A stretch of 64,000 bases of DNA from Clostridioides difficile ATCC 9689 = DSM 1296 (GCF_001077535.1 NZ_CP011968.1:2728001-2792000); one strand, 5' to 3'; positions 21,404 through 31,531 are shown, counted from the first letter of the stretch. Numbers and translations are program-made. Notes: generated from the sequence alone by a model not told the origin.

Positions 21404-22051
21404 TTAATTTATATGTAAATATTCTTCTAAAGTCAAATTATTCATTGCAAAGTTTTTGCTATGTTCAGTTCCAACATATCTATAGTGCCAAGATTCATAC
21501 ATATATCCTGTTATATTCTCTTTACCTTCTGGATATCTAAGTATAAAACCATATTTATATGCATTTTCATACAACCACTTAGCTTCTTTTGTATTGTTGA
21601 ACTTTTTATTTGCCCAACAAGACTGGTCATCTCCTCCAATATCAAAAGCAAGTCCAGTTTGATGCTCACTCTCTCCAGGTTTAGCTGAAAATCTATTTGC
21701 TTCTTTTTCTCCATGTTCTTTTACATATGACTTAAATAATCTATCTTGATATTCATAACTTCTATATGTACTAAAAGCTTTTAAATTTAATCCTGACTTT
21801 TGAGCATCTTTATTCATTTTATAAAAAGCATCTCTCGCTTCACTGCTTTCCTGAGGAGAATAATCTTTGGGCAAACTATATTTTTTATTCGCTACTATAA
21901 TATTGTTTATTGATAATACATTTACGCCTTTCCTGTATTTACTTAATTCAGCTGTCATAATTTTACTTCCTTCGCTAGAGCTATCAATAAACATTTCTAC
22001 AAAAACTATAAATAGAGCAAAAATTATTGCTACACAAATTTTCTTTTTCAT
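21404..22051 (-). CDS. VanY-type D-alanyl-D-alanine carboxypeptidase (M15B)
   Basis: 215 residues with an N-terminal membrane/signal segment (~4-22). The zinc peptidase motif SEHQTGLAFDIGG (His and Asp ligands) and the later ESWHYRYVG (catalytic Glu and His ligand) match the M15B family. STYRSYEYQDRL is the usual substrate-side segment. It would trim cell-wall stem peptides outside the membrane. No vanRS or ligase genes adjoin, so this is a wall-remodelling enzyme rather than a resistance cluster. Confidence 0.9.
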   Translation of the reverse strand: MKKKICVAIIFALFIVFVEMFIDSSSEGSKIMTAELSKYRKGVNVLSINNIIVANKKYSLPKDYSPQESSEARDAFYKMNKDAQKSGLNLKAFSTYRSYEYQDRLFKSYVKEHGEKEANRFSAKPGESEHQTGLAFDIGGDDQSCWANKKFNNTKEAKWLYENAYKYGFILRYPEGKENITGYMYESWHYRYVGTEHSKNFAMNNLTLEEYLHIN

Positions 22052-22236
22052 ATACTACACCTCCATAATTGGAATTTGATACAGAAAAATTTCAAGACAT
22101 TCTCTTTCATACTATAATCATACCACTAATTTATTGCAACTTCTTTAAACAATTCTTAAGAAACTCTTAAGTTTCTTTTTTATACGACTAAAAATAACAA
22201 CAAATTTTTCAAAAATTTCATATTACAGTCTATATA

Positions 22237-22298
22237 TTGATTTTTTTTCCAAATGATGTATAATATATTTATCAAAACTTGTAGGTACTATATAGTAC
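22237..22298 (+). promoter_or_regulatory. Promoter and palindromic operator candidate for the TetR/MFS pair
   Basis: TTGATT (22237-22242) and TATAAT (22259-22264) are spaced by 16 nt. About 20 nt downstream is a perfect 14-bp palindrome GTACTATATAGTAC (22285-22298). A palindrome in the leader of a tetR-type gene is the usual autorepression site. Operator function is inferred. Confidence 0.6.
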
Positions 22299-22329
22299 TA
22301 AACGTTTTTGCGTGAAAGGAGATAATAAA

Positions 22330-23220
22330 GTGACAGAAAAACAAAGGCTCATTATAACTATTGCACAAAAAATTTTTGACCAAAAAGGTTTTCAAAATAC
22401 TTCAATATCGGATGTTGTAAAAGAGTGTAAAATGTCTAAAGCTACTTTTTACAAGCATTTTGAAACTAAGGAAAGTTTTATCTGCGAAATAATCAATTAT
22501 TATGATGAAAAGTTTTTAGAAATTATACATTCCATAAATGAAAATAATGACATTCCATCATCAGAAAAGTTAAACAGAAAGATAATTGCTGTATGGAAAA
22601 ATATTTTTTCTAGAACTACCATAAATACCTATATAAGAGAAAACTTTTCTGAAGAGCAACGTAAGGCTACAAGTAAATTGCAAACAAAATCAAGAGCTAA
22701 CTTATTGAATGAATACAAACTAAGCTTATTTGATAACTATGGTGATAAAATAGAAAAAATTATATTTGATTTAGTTTTCTTATTGGATGCTCTAATTCAT
22801 CAGTTTATATACATTATTCATGTACAAAAAAGAGAAATAAATGTATACTTTATTGCCAAATTTACTATACAAATTCTAGATTTAGTTGTAGAAAATATGG
22901 ATAATCTAAATCCTTTAATTGAAAAATCAATGTTTTTACATAAACAAGAAGATGAAGTTTACTTTTCCCTTCATAATAAATCGCTATTTTTTAAAACGAT
23001 ACAAGATATAGAAGAACTAATCAAAACGGATACTTCTCTCCTTGAAAATCCTAAATTACTAGAAGCAATAAAAAAATTATACGTCGAGGGAAAAAATCAA
23101 CAATATGATTCTTTAATTATGGATGCAATGATTGCATATTTAGAAAAAGAAGACACTTTAAGACCAAAAGTACTTTTATTGAACAGCATTAAAAATCAAT
23201 TAAAAAAGGAGACGTTATAA
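22330..23220 (+). CDS. TetR-family transcriptional regulator
   Basis: 296 residues from the GTG at 22330, chosen because AAAGGAGAT ends 8 nt before it; an earlier in-frame GTG at 22312 lies upstream of that site. N-terminal HTH: FDQKGFQNTSISDVVKECKMSKATFYKHFETKE. The long ligand domain is larger than the usual ~190-residue TetR. It is co-directional with the MFS gene, whose ribosome site lies in its last codons, so it probably represses the efflux operon and itself. Confidence 0.88.
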   Translation: MTEKQRLIITIAQKIFDQKGFQNTSISDVVKECKMSKATFYKHFETKESFICEIINYYDEKFLEIIHSINENNDIPSSEKLNRKIIAVWKNIFSRTTINTYIRENFSEEQRKATSKLQTKSRANLLNEYKLSLFDNYGDKIEKIIFDLVFLLDALIHQFIYIIHVQKREINVYFIAKFTIQILDLVVENMDNLNPLIEKSMFLHKQEDEVYFSLHNKSLFFKTIQDIEELIKTDTSLLENPKLLEAIKKLYVEGKNQQYDSLIMDAMIAYLEKEDTLRPKVLLLNSIKNQLKKETL

Positions 23221-23223
23221 ATT

Positions 23224-24624
23224 ATGGAAACCCAAAGTAACAATAAAAAAGGAAATTTAATAATAGCAATTGTAATGACTGGTGCTTTTATAAGTTCTCT
23301 CAGTCAAACACTATTGTCAACAGCATTACCTAATATAATGTCAGATTTTAAAATTACTGCTGATGTTGGTCAGTGGTTAACAACAATTTATCTACTTATT
23401 GCAGGTATTATTGTACCCACAACAGCTTATTTAATAAATCGATTTAGTACTAGAAAGTTATTTATTACATCAATGTCTATCTTTTCTATAGGATGTATTA
23501 TTGCACTTTTTTCTAATAATTTTTCAACTATGTTGATTGCTCGTGTGTTGCAGGCAATGGGTTCTGGTTCTCTAATGCCACTTTTACAAGTTATTATACT
23601 CTATTTATGCCCTGAGGAAAAACGTGGTGCAGCTATGAGTTTAGTTGGTATTACAGTAGGATTTGCTCCAGCAATAGGTCCAACTTTATCAGGATGGTTA
23701 GTAGATTCATTTGGTTGGCATAGTTTATTTCTGTTTCTTTCCCCTATTGCTATATTAGATGTTATACTATCATTTATTTTATTAAGAAATGTTGGGGAAA
23801 CTCAAAAACTAAAATTAGATATACCTTCAATAGTACTATCATCTCTAGGTTTTGGTGGTTTATTAATTGGATTTACTAATCAAGGTAATTATGGGTGGAC
23901 TAATATTGCCACATATTTACCAATATTAATAGGAATTATGTCATTAATTTTATTTACATTGCGTCAATTAAAATCTAAAGAACCTTTTTTAGAATTGAGG
24001 GTTTTTAAAAATAAACCATTTCTTATTTCTACAATATTAATTATGATTGTATATGCCTCAATGATGTCTGCTACATTAATGATTCCTCTGTACGTTCAAT
24101 CTGTAAGAGGATTTTCTGCATTATCTTCAGGTTCATTAATGTTACCTGGTGCTATATTGATGGTTGTACTCAATCCAATTGCAGGACGTCATTTGGATAA
24201 ATATGGACCTCATGCTCTATCAATATTAGGAACAGGATGTTTGTTTTTAGGAACTTTATCCTTCGCTTTTTTAGGCAGAGATACATCTTTAATTCATGTG
24301 TCATTGATGTATTGTATTCGTATGATTGGTATTTCAATGGTTTTAATGCCATTAACTACATGGGGAATTAAAACATTAGATAGAGAACTTATATCTCATG
24401 CCACAGCAATTAATAACACACTCCGTCAGATATCTGGAGCTATAGGTTCTGCTATACTTATTACTATAATGACAAGTGCTACTAAGAAAGCTCATATGAG
24501 TTCAAACATGCTGTCTAACATTCATGGAATAGATGTTGCATTTTCAATAGCAGCTACTCTTGCATTTACTGGTTTAATTGTATCTATATGTTTTATAAAA
24601 AGACATCAAATTATTAGAAGTTAA
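23224..24624 (+). CDS. MFS multidrug efflux transporter (DHA2, EmrB/QacA type)
   Basis: 466 residues, almost entirely membrane segments, consistent with the 14-helix DHA2 family. Motif A-like LINRFSTRKLF (loop 2-3), motif C-like VGITVGFAPAIGPTLSGWLVD (antiporter signature, helix 5), and a second-half ALSSGSLMLPGAIL. The start lies 3 nt past the tetR stop, with AAAAAGGAGACG just before it. It would export drugs by proton antiport. The substrate is unknown. Confidence 0.9.
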   Translation: METQSNNKKGNLIIAIVMTGAFISSLSQTLLSTALPNIMSDFKITADVGQWLTTIYLLIAGIIVPTTAYLINRFSTRKLFITSMSIFSIGCIIALFSNNFSTMLIARVLQAMGSGSLMPLLQVIILYLCPEEKRGAAMSLVGITVGFAPAIGPTLSGWLVDSFGWHSLFLFLSPIAILDVILSFILLRNVGETQKLKLDIPSIVLSSLGFGGLLIGFTNQGNYGWTNIATYLPILIGIMSLILFTLRQLKSKEPFLELRVFKNKPFLISTILIMIVYASMMSATLMIPLYVQSVRGFSALSSGSLMLPGAILMVVLNPIAGRHLDKYGPHALSILGTGCLFLGTLSFAFLGRDTSLIHVSLMYCIRMIGISMVLMPLTTWGIKTLDRELISHATAINNTLRQISGAIGSAILITIMTSATKKAHMSSNMLSNIHGIDVAFSIAATLAFTGLIVSICFIKRHQIIRS

Positions 24625-24629
24625 TACAG

Positions 24630-24682
24630 AAAAGGAGTTATCCTATGAACAATTTAAGTTTGCTCTGTGATAACTCCTTTTT
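24630..24682 (+). terminator. Terminator after the efflux operon
   Basis: AAAAGGAGTTATC (24630-24642) pairs with GATAACTCCTTTTT (24669-24682) and ends in a T run. Confidence 0.85.
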
Positions 24683-24747
24683 ATTCATTTTAACCAGTAC
24701 AGTTTTAATTATTCTATATATTTCCTATATAGTTACCTCTTAAACAC

Positions 24748-25467
24748 TCATTCATTTTTATCAATATAATTGTTTCTAGCCTTACATACATTTTTTGTCA
24801 TTATTTTTCTGATAAGATGTACATATATGAAATTTTTTAATTTTGACATATGTTGTGAATGAGTAGAAAAAAATACGTCTGGTGATGGAAAAATACCATA
24901 ATCATACACGATAGCTTCTTTTTGGATAAAAGTATCTTTACCATCCCAATCAATAGATGTATTTTTCAAATCATTTGTAGCTATTGCATACTTTTTAAAC
25001 GTTCCACCATGATTAAAAAATTTCTTCTGAATTGCTTCTAAATATTTTTTATCAGTTATGACACCCTCCAGAGCAATCCACCTATCTTGATAAAATACCT
25101 CTACCCAAGTATGAAGAATATATTTTGGTGCTAATAGTGAAATCAATTTGGATGTAGCTCCTCGTTGAAAATCTTTTGTTACATCAAAAGCATGAAGCCT
25201 ACAGGGGATATTCACTGCACGTAATAATGCCATTAAAAGAGTAGCTTTTGTATTGCATTGTCCCATACCATCATTTAATACCTGTGTTGCGCTTAACATA
25301 TCAGAAGCATTATATCCAAATAAAATATCATTCTGTACAAACTCATAAATAGATTTTATTTTATGAAAATCATCTAATTCCAACCAATTCTTTGATGATA
25401 CCAAAAGCTTAAGTTGTGGTTCATTATAATTTAACATTTTTGTTTCTTCTAAATATTCTTTATTCAT
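24748..25467 (-). CDS. Transglutaminase-like cysteine protease-fold protein
   Basis: 239 residues. The transglutaminase core triad is recognisable: Cys in GQCNTKATLLMALLRAVN (near residue 72), His in ILHTWVEVF (~118), and an acidic residue in ALEGVITD. No signal peptide is visible, so it is probably cytoplasmic. It lies 46 nt after the AraC gene and may be co-transcribed with it. Function unknown; bacterial members act as proteases or amidases. Confidence 0.8.
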   Translation of the reverse strand: MNKEYLEETKMLNYNEPQLKLLVSSKNWLELDDFHKIKSIYEFVQNDILFGYNASDMLSATQVLNDGMGQCNTKATLLMALLRAVNIPCRLHAFDVTKDFQRGATSKLISLLAPKYILHTWVEVFYQDRWIALEGVITDKKYLEAIQKKFFNHGGTFKKYAIATNDLKNTSIDWDGKDTFIQKEAIVYDYGIFPSPDVFFSTHSQHMSKLKNFIYVHLIRKIMTKNVCKARNNYIDKNE

Positions 25468-25513
25468 AACAAAGCCCCTTTCTTAGTACAACTTCATTAT
25501 ATAACGAGAATAT

Positions 25514-26272
25514 TTAATATACTTTCAAAAACTCGCTATCTTTCAAAGATAAAGAAACAGGCATTCCCATCATTCGCTTAACTGTCCCTGCAAAGTGTGA
25601 TGGAGTATCGAATCCAGCAGTCATAGAAGCTTCGGTAACATTTTTTCCAGAAAGTAATTCTCTAAAAGCACACTCCATTTGATGAAATAAGATATAGCTT
25701 TTTAAAGGTATCCCTATTTGTTCTTTAAACAGATGTGATAATCTACTTGCTGATAGAGACACTTTATCTGCAAAACTTGAAATAGTATGATTATCACAAT
25801 TACAAGTACGTAATAAATTGAGCAATTCAGTAATTCTGTCATCATAATGTTTTAGAGTTATAGGTATATTCAAATAGTTATTAAGCATTTCCATAAATCT
25901 TAAATATTGTTCTTTACTAGAGTTATCTATCAAAAAAGTTCCTTGTTGACGTAATTTCTCTAATCCATTATTGTCACATATCCAGTAGCCAAAATCATTC
26001 ATTTTTGAGGTAAGCTGTTCTGCATATATAGATGTAGGTTCAATAATAGCAGAGTAATAAACTTTTTTTCTTGCTGAAAATGAATGAGAGATATTTTTAT
26101 CTACTATGATACAATTACATTTAACTAATTTTTCATTAACTGTTATTTCAATGCTGTCTTCTATCCCTAAGAACAGTTGTAACATACAGTGACTATGTGT
26201 ATCTGCCTCTAAATTATTTGTAATCATGCCAATCCTATCTTCTTGCCAAAAAATTTTATTTATAATGTTCAT
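25514..26272 (-). CDS. AraC-family transcriptional regulator
   Basis: About 252 residues from the ATG at 26272, placed by GGGGTGAT upstream; a GTG at 26302 is also in frame with a poor ribosome site. C-terminal double HTH: ISSFADKVSLSASRLSHLFKEQIG and VTEASMTAGFDTPSHFAGTVKRMMG. The N-terminal ~140 residues would be the effector domain. Targets are not shown; candidates are the transglutaminase gene downstream and the glucoside genes upstream. Confidence 0.85.
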   Translation of the reverse strand: MNIINKIFWQEDRIGMITNNLEADTHSHCMLQLFLGIEDSIEITVNEKLVKCNCIIVDKNISHSFSARKKVYYSAIIEPTSIYAEQLTSKMNDFGYWICDNNGLEKLRQQGTFLIDNSSKEQYLRFMEMLNNYLNIPITLKHYDDRITELLNLLRTCNCDNHTISSFADKVSLSASRLSHLFKEQIGIPLKSYILFHQMECAFRELLSGKNVTEASMTAGFDTPSHFAGTVKRMMGMPVSLSLKDSEFLKVY

Positions 26273-26402
26273 TGCATCACCCCATTCTTCTAAAAATATC
26301 ACTCTTTATTTTAATATATTGCCATATGTTTGTGAATACATTTTGATAAAAGACTCTGAAAACATATCTAATGATTAAATAAAAACCCTTTCTTTTATCC
26401 TA

Positions 26403-27755
26403 CTATCTTAATTCTGGCCAGTATTCCTTATTAACTTCTATCATTTCATCCAAAATTTCTTTAGCAACATTCATACTTGGAATAGTTTTATTTAATGTGA
26501 ATGCTTGTAAAGCTTTTTCATAACTATTTTCTATATAAGCTTCTACTATCAATTTTTCACTGTTAAGTTGTTGCATCATTAATCCTTGTTGAAATAGAGG
26601 TATTGGACCTCGAGCAATAACTTCTGGACCATCTTTACCAATATATGCTGGAATTTCTACCATTGCATCATATGGCATGTTTGGTATAGCTCCACGATTT
26701 TCAGTTATAACTAAAAAACGACTACGTGTATCATTTTTAATTGAAACTGCCAAATCACTAATCCAATCTCCATGTAAACCTGCATAAAATGCTTTTTCAG
26801 AAATTTCTCCAGTTTCTAAGTAATGTCTCACACCTTCAAATAAGTCTTTTTCACGGCTTTCCATAACCTCATTTGCACGAGTACGATTTATGTTTGAATG
26901 TTCCACTGTTTCTTTACTTAAAAGATAGTATGTTAAATAAGTGTTTGGCAGATATTTTGGGAAGCTTTCTAACATTGTATAAACAGATTCCCAAACATGT
27001 ATCCAGCTACTTACAGCATGGCGATTTCCTGTACTACGACTTTTATTTAAGTTTTCTATATAAGATTTTGGTAATAATATTTTATTTTCTTTTATGTATT
27101 CCTTAATCTCTTCCATTAAGTCTCTATGTTTATAATCTATTGAAGTAAACCAGCCAAAATGATTTAGACCAAAATAATCATAGCGTATATTATGAACGTC
27201 ATTGATATTTAATGACCCCGCTATCATATCTATAATAGCTATTGGCATATCACAGATATTTATAATCCTTGCATTTGGTCTTAACTTACGACAAGCTTCA
27301 GAAACGATTGCAGCAGGATTAGAGTAATTTAATATCCAATAATCTTTTTTAGCATATTTCTCTACATCATCAATAACCTTTATCATTGGTTGTATTGTAC
27401 GCAGTCCGTATGCCATCCCTCCACAACCACAAGTTTCTTGACCTACACAACCATATTTCAATGGAATTTTTTCATCCTGCTCACGCATTTCATATTTACC
27501 AACACGCATTTGTGCAAATATAAATGTAGCATCTGTATACGCTTCTTTTTCACAATTAGTTACAGTTAGTTTAACATCTGTTTTAACATCTTCTTTTAGT
27601 ATCCAGTTGACAACTACAGCTACTTTATCTTGACGTTTTTTATCAATATCAAATAAACGAATTTCCTCAAGCTCTAACTCTTTTTCTCTTAATGCAATTG
27701 ACTTAACAATACCTGGAGTAAATGTGCTTCCTCCACCAACAATAGTAATAATCAT
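26403..27755 (-). CDS. malH: 6-phospho-alpha-glucosidase (glycoside hydrolase family 4)
   Basis: 450 residues. GH4 enzymes use NAD+ and a divalent metal to hydrolyse 6-phosphoglycosides through oxidation and elimination. The N-terminal Rossmann motif is IVGGGSTFTPG; GQETCGCGGMAYGLRT follows; and the metal-site motif is NICDMPIA. The CDMP form is the one associated with alpha-glucosidases rather than the CN(V/I)P of beta-specific members. It is downstream of an EIICB gene, so it would cleave maltose 6-phosphate or related sugars after PTS uptake. Confidence 0.92.
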   Translation of the reverse strand: MIITIVGGGSTFTPGIVKSIALREKELELEEIRLFDIDKKRQDKVAVVVNWILKEDVKTDVKLTVTNCEKEAYTDATFIFAQMRVGKYEMREQDEKIPLKYGCVGQETCGCGGMAYGLRTIQPMIKVIDDVEKYAKKDYWILNYSNPAAIVSEACRKLRPNARIINICDMPIAIIDMIAGSLNINDVHNIRYDYFGLNHFGWFTSIDYKHRDLMEEIKEYIKENKILLPKSYIENLNKSRSTGNRHAVSSWIHVWESVYTMLESFPKYLPNTYLTYYLLSKETVEHSNINRTRANEVMESREKDLFEGVRHYLETGEISEKAFYAGLHGDWISDLAVSIKNDTRSRFLVITENRGAIPNMPYDAMVEIPAYIGKDGPEVIARGPIPLFQQGLMMQQLNSEKLIVEAYIENSYEKALQAFTLNKTIPSMNVAKEILDEMIEVNKEYWPELR

Positions 27756-27851
27756 AATAATTATTCCTCCTCTATAAATTATATGTATCTTTAATAAATA
27801 GTAAACAGCACTTAAAGCTGTTATTTACCCTTGCTATATAAATATATATCT

Positions 27852-29402
27852 TTAATAAGCTTCTAAAAAATCTTCTACTGCACGTCTTACCTCATGCACA
27901 TGAAGTCCAAAAATTATTTGTATATCTTTTCCTTTCCTTACAATCCCGCTATTTGGCGTTAAATTAATTATATCTTCATTAATCTTACTTTCATCTTTTA
28001 CATTAACACGTAATCTAGTGATGCAATTTTCTACTGTATTAATATTTTCTTTTCCGCCTAACCCATCAATTATATTTTCTATCCCTGCATCTAAATTAAG
28101 TTGTTTTGATTGTTCTTCGCCTGTAGCTGTACTCTCATCTTCACGACCTGGAGTTTTATAATTAAATTTCTTAATTAAAAAACTAAATACTACAAAATAT
28201 ACAATAATTTGTGCAAGTCCTAATATCATCATTACTGGCCAGTGTGTTTTTTCTACGCCTACTGTAGTATTCATTATAATTGATACTAATAAGTTCCCTC
28301 CACATAATGCAGTAACATCAAATATTTTTAATAAAGCTATAAAAAGACCAGCTATAACTGCATGTACAAAGAATAAAAGTGGTGCACAGAATACAAACAT
28401 AAAGTCTAATGGTTCTGTTACAGAGGCTAATACTGCTGTAATTATTAGTGGAATAATCGTTGCCTTAACCTTCTTCTTATTTTGCTTATATGCAGTATAA
28501 ATAAAGGCAGCTCCTATACCTATATAACCAAACATCTTTGTAAATCCAGTTGCCATATAGTATATACTATCTGAGAAACGCTCAACTGGTAAATTCATTT
28601 CTGTCATAACTATAGCATAGGCTCCTGAAACTGTATCTGCACCAACTTTAAGCACTCCTCCTAAATCAGAAAACTGAAATGGTGTATAAATTAAATGATG
28701 AAGTCCAGTTGGTACTAATATTCTCTCTAAAAAACCATATAAGAATAAACCAAATGTACCTGTATCTTTGATGACATTTGCAAGAGAAGCTATTCCTTGT
28801 TGAGCTAATGGCCATATAAAGTTACTCACAACTCCAATTAAAATGGATACAAAGAACATGCATATAAAACTAAAATTTGCTCCCGAGTATATCTGTAAAG
28901 CTCCTTTAAATGTTTTGTTGCTTGTACGATTAAATACATATCCAGCTATACACCCTAAAATAATTCCACCAAATACACTTGTATCTACAACTTGAATACC
29001 TAAAATAGTAGCTTGTCCAGTCCCTATCAGTCCAAGCATCTTGCTTTCTTTTGCTAGTTGACCTAGTGATGTTAACATAGTGTTGGAAGCTGTAAGGTAT
29101 ATTATATAACTCATAAATCCTATTAACGCTGCTTTGTGCTTCTCTTTTTTTGCTAGTGCAGCAGGAATACCTATAGCAAATATAACAGCAAGATTATTAA
29201 TAATAGCCATTATACAGTTATAAATTAGGCTTCCAAATATTTGAATTGGCTCCCATTTAAAAAATGGAAGTACTCCTAATAACATATCATTTGTAAGTAG
29301 TACACCTACCACCATTAATATTCCTGCACTCGATAAATACATTAATGGCTGAACCATTGCCTTTGCAAATGTTTCCAGTCCTCCAAGTAGTTTTTCTTTC
29401 AA
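27852..29402 (-). CDS. PTS alpha-glucoside transporter subunit EIICB
   Basis: 516 residues. The EIIC membrane domain spans ~1-415 with about ten helices (GLHHLIYTPF is a typical conserved loop). A short linker leads to the EIIB domain with NCITRLRVNVKD, where the Cys is phosphorylated. It starts at TTG (29402) behind AGGGGGGAT. No EIIA domain is fused; the separate EIIA gene two genes upstream supplies it. With the GH4 enzyme this makes a maltose/alpha-glucoside system. Confidence 0.92.
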   Translation of the reverse strand: MKEKLLGGLETFAKAMVQPLMYLSSAGILMVVGVLLTNDMLLGVLPFFKWEPIQIFGSLIYNCIMAIINNLAVIFAIGIPAALAKKEKHKAALIGFMSYIIYLTASNTMLTSLGQLAKESKMLGLIGTGQATILGIQVVDTSVFGGIILGCIAGYVFNRTSNKTFKGALQIYSGANFSFICMFFVSILIGVVSNFIWPLAQQGIASLANVIKDTGTFGLFLYGFLERILVPTGLHHLIYTPFQFSDLGGVLKVGADTVSGAYAIVMTEMNLPVERFSDSIYYMATGFTKMFGYIGIGAAFIYTAYKQNKKKVKATIIPLIITAVLASVTEPLDFMFVFCAPLLFFVHAVIAGLFIALLKIFDVTALCGGNLLVSIIMNTTVGVEKTHWPVMMILGLAQIIVYFVVFSFLIKKFNYKTPGREDESTATGEEQSKQLNLDAGIENIIDGLGGKENINTVENCITRLRVNVKDESKINEDIINLTPNSGIVRKGKDIQIIFGLHVHEVRRAVEDFLEAY

Positions 29403-29454
29403 TCTTATCCCCCCCTAAAATTATATATATTTCTATTACTAATTCATCTCATTC

Positions 29455-30270
29455 TTATAAGATTTTTGTTAGGTGTAGTAGTAGATAAATTTTTTCAGGT
29501 TTATCTAATTTATACCTAAACTCCTTTTCAATATATACATTTAACTTTTCTAAATATTCTTTATTTTTAGGATGATTGTTAATTAAATAATCATACATTT
29601 CAATCATTTTATCATCCTGACAAATTTCATTCTTAAAAATTCTTTGAGCAAGAAATTTAAGATGAGTTCTAAAACGTAATGTACTTAAACTCGATTCGTC
29701 TAATTCTAATCCATAACATTCTTTAATCAAATCAATACTACCTTTTACAAATTTTAAAGTATCATATGCCAAATTATCATTTGATTGTAAATTGACAAAA
29801 TGTAAAGCTATGTAACCTGCTTCATCTTCAGGCAAATGGATATGACATACTCTATATATAATTTCTAAAGCTTTTACTCCTAATTCAAACTCTTTTGAAT
29901 ACATCATCTTTATATCCAAAAGCATTAAATTAGGTAAAAAAACATTATTTTTCATTCTATCTATTGCAAAACTAATATGTTCCACTAAAGATAATATCCC
30001 TTTATTATTAAATTTTCCCTCATTTCCTGGTATAAGACTTATAATTTGTTGTGAAGCATCCATCACTTCTGGACTAACATTTTTTAATAATTCTAAAAAT
30101 TTTGTTTGCATGTGGTCTTGAACATAATAAATCTTTTCTATTTTATCTTCATTAACTTTATCTCCTGGACGTTTATTAAAACCTATACCAAGACCTAGTA
30201 AAATAGCTTCTTTCCTATCATTAGTTACTGTAGATAATGCATTATTATTAAAGATTTTTACTACTCTCAT
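29455..30270 (-). CDS. BglG/LicT-family PTS antiterminator
   Basis: 271 residues. An N-terminal RNA-binding CAT domain (VVKIFNNNALSTVTND, ~1-55) is followed by two PRD domains (~65-165 and ~175-271) with conserved His in VEHISFAID and IALHFVN. These proteins bind a leader hairpin and prevent termination when the sugar is present, under phosphorylation by EIIB and HPr. The hairpin at 30815-30861 upstream of the operon is the likely target. Confidence 0.92.
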   Translation of the reverse strand: MRVVKIFNNNALSTVTNDRKEAILLGLGIGFNKRPGDKVNEDKIEKIYYVQDHMQTKFLELLKNVSPEVMDASQQIISLIPGNEGKFNNKGILSLVEHISFAIDRMKNNVFLPNLMLLDIKMMYSKEFELGVKALEIIYRVCHIHLPEDEAGYIALHFVNLQSNDNLAYDTLKFVKGSIDLIKECYGLELDESSLSTLRFRTHLKFLAQRIFKNEICQDDKMIEMYDYLINNHPKNKEYLEKLNVYIEKEFRYKLDKPEKIYLLLHLTKIL

Positions 30271-30290
30271 ATTGAATTAATCCCTTCCTA

Positions 30291-30773
30291 TTATTTCATA
30301 ATTTCAATAACAGTATCTTGCCCTGCAACAACTTCATTTTCTACCATGCAATTTATTTCTGAAAATTCGCTATGATTTAATACAATTATTATTGTTGTAC
30401 AATCAATTCCCTGAGAATTTATTTTTTCTCTTTCAAAACTTATTATTGGACTACCTTTTTTAACAGTATCTCCTTGAGACACTTCATTTTTAAACCCCTC
30501 ACCCTGTAAACTAACTGTATCAATTCCTATGTGGACTAATATTTCAACACCCTCATCTGAGACCATACCAAAGGCATGCTTTGATTCTGTAAGCACAGTT
30601 ACTTTACCATTACAAGGGGCTACAACAACATCACTATTAGGAATAATTGCAACTCCATCTCCCATTAACTTTTTTGAAAACACAGAATCGTTTACTTTCT
30701 CAATATTAATGCTGTTACCACTCACTACTGCATGTAACTTATAGCTTTTATTTTTCTTGAAAAAATTTAACAC
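30291..30773 (-). CDS. PTS glucose-family EIIA protein
   Basis: 160 residues. The EIIA(Glc) fold: GDGVAIIPNSDVVVAPCNGKV, the phosphoryl-His segment VEILVHIGIDTVSL (His near residue 86), and FEREKINSQGID. It hands phosphate from HPr to the EIIB domain of the transporter two genes downstream. GTG start at 30773 after AAGGAGGAAG. First gene of the operon. Confidence 0.93.
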   Translation of the reverse strand: MLNFFKKNKSYKLHAVVSGNSINIEKVNDSVFSKKLMGDGVAIIPNSDVVVAPCNGKVTVLTESKHAFGMVSDEGVEILVHIGIDTVSLQGEGFKNEVSQGDTVKKGSPIISFEREKINSQGIDCTTIIIVLNHSEFSEINCMVENEVVAGQDTVIEIMK

Positions 30774-30814
30774 AGTACTTCCTCCTTATTAAATAGATTT
30801 TTGAATTTCAATAC

Positions 30815-30861
30815 AAAAAAGGCATGAATCCTCAGGATAAAAATATCCAAGAACTCATGCC
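30815..30861 (-). promoter_or_regulatory. Leader terminator / probable antiterminator (RAT-like) site
   Basis: On the minus strand GGCATGA (30861-30855) pairs with TCATGCC (30827-30821), followed by TTTTTT: an intrinsic terminator before the EIIA gene. Inside it GGATATTTTTATCC forms an alternative hairpin. The position upstream of a LicT-type operon fits a ribonucleic antiterminator overlapping a terminator. Confidence 0.8.
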
Positions 30862-30995
30862 TAATTTAATAGTTACACGTTTCAAATTATATACTCATTA
30901 TAAAACCTTCTCAAAAATATTGCAATATTTATTTTAATTTTATTTTTTAATTCGACAATATTTATCATGTTCTTTATTGTGATTTATTTTTTTAT

Positions 30996-31035
30996 AAAAA
31001 GGCTGAATCACTAGAATATAGTTTTTCAGCCTTTT
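30996..31035 (-). terminator. Terminator after ridA
   Basis: AAAAGGCTGAA (31035-31025) pairs with TTCAGCCTTTTT (31007-30996), ending in a T run on the minus strand. Confidence 0.85.
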
Positions 31036-31056
31036 CAAATTAAAAATATTGTATTT

Positions 31057-31437
31057 TTATAATACAGCTATTACTTCTATTTCAACTTTAACGTCTTTTG
31101 GTAATCTAGCAACTTCTACACAAGCTCTTGCTGGTTTATTTTCTCCAAAATATTCAGCATAAACTTCGTTTATAGCCCCAAATTCATTCATATCTTTTAT
31201 AAATACTGTAGTCTTAACTACATTTGAAAAATCAGCTCCACTTTCAGCTAATATAGCTTTAAGATTTTTTAAAGATTGAGCAGTTTGAGCTTGTACATCT
31301 CCTTCAACTACTTCCATAGTCTCTGGTACAAGAGGAACTTGTCCAGATACAAATAACAAGTTTCCAGCTTTTATAGCTTGAGAATATGGTCCTAAAGCTG
31401 CTGGTGCATCATTAGTATGTATTACTTCATGTTTCAT
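31057..31437 (-). CDS. ridA: RidA-family reactive intermediate deaminase
   Basis: 126 residues, the full family length. Motifs [20 protein letters not shown] and [19 protein letters not shown] carry the conserved Arg and Glu of active members. RidA hydrolyses 2-aminoacrylate and related enamines released by threonine/serine dehydratases. Its place 94 nt downstream of a threonine dehydratase fits that role directly. AGGAGG precedes the ATG. Confidence 0.95.
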   Translation of the reverse strand: MKHEVIHTNDAPAALGPYSQAIKAGNLLFVSGQVPLVPETMEVVEGDVQAQTAQSLKNLKAILAESGADFSNVVKTTVFIKDMNEFGAINEVYAEYFGENKPARACVEVARLPKDVKVEIEVIAVL

Positions 31438-31531
31438 TTTAAAATCCTCCTAATTCGTTAATCTAATACACATAAAATGTATCTTCATACACTATTATAC
31501 TATTTTTCTTGTATATTATATACACTTTTTA

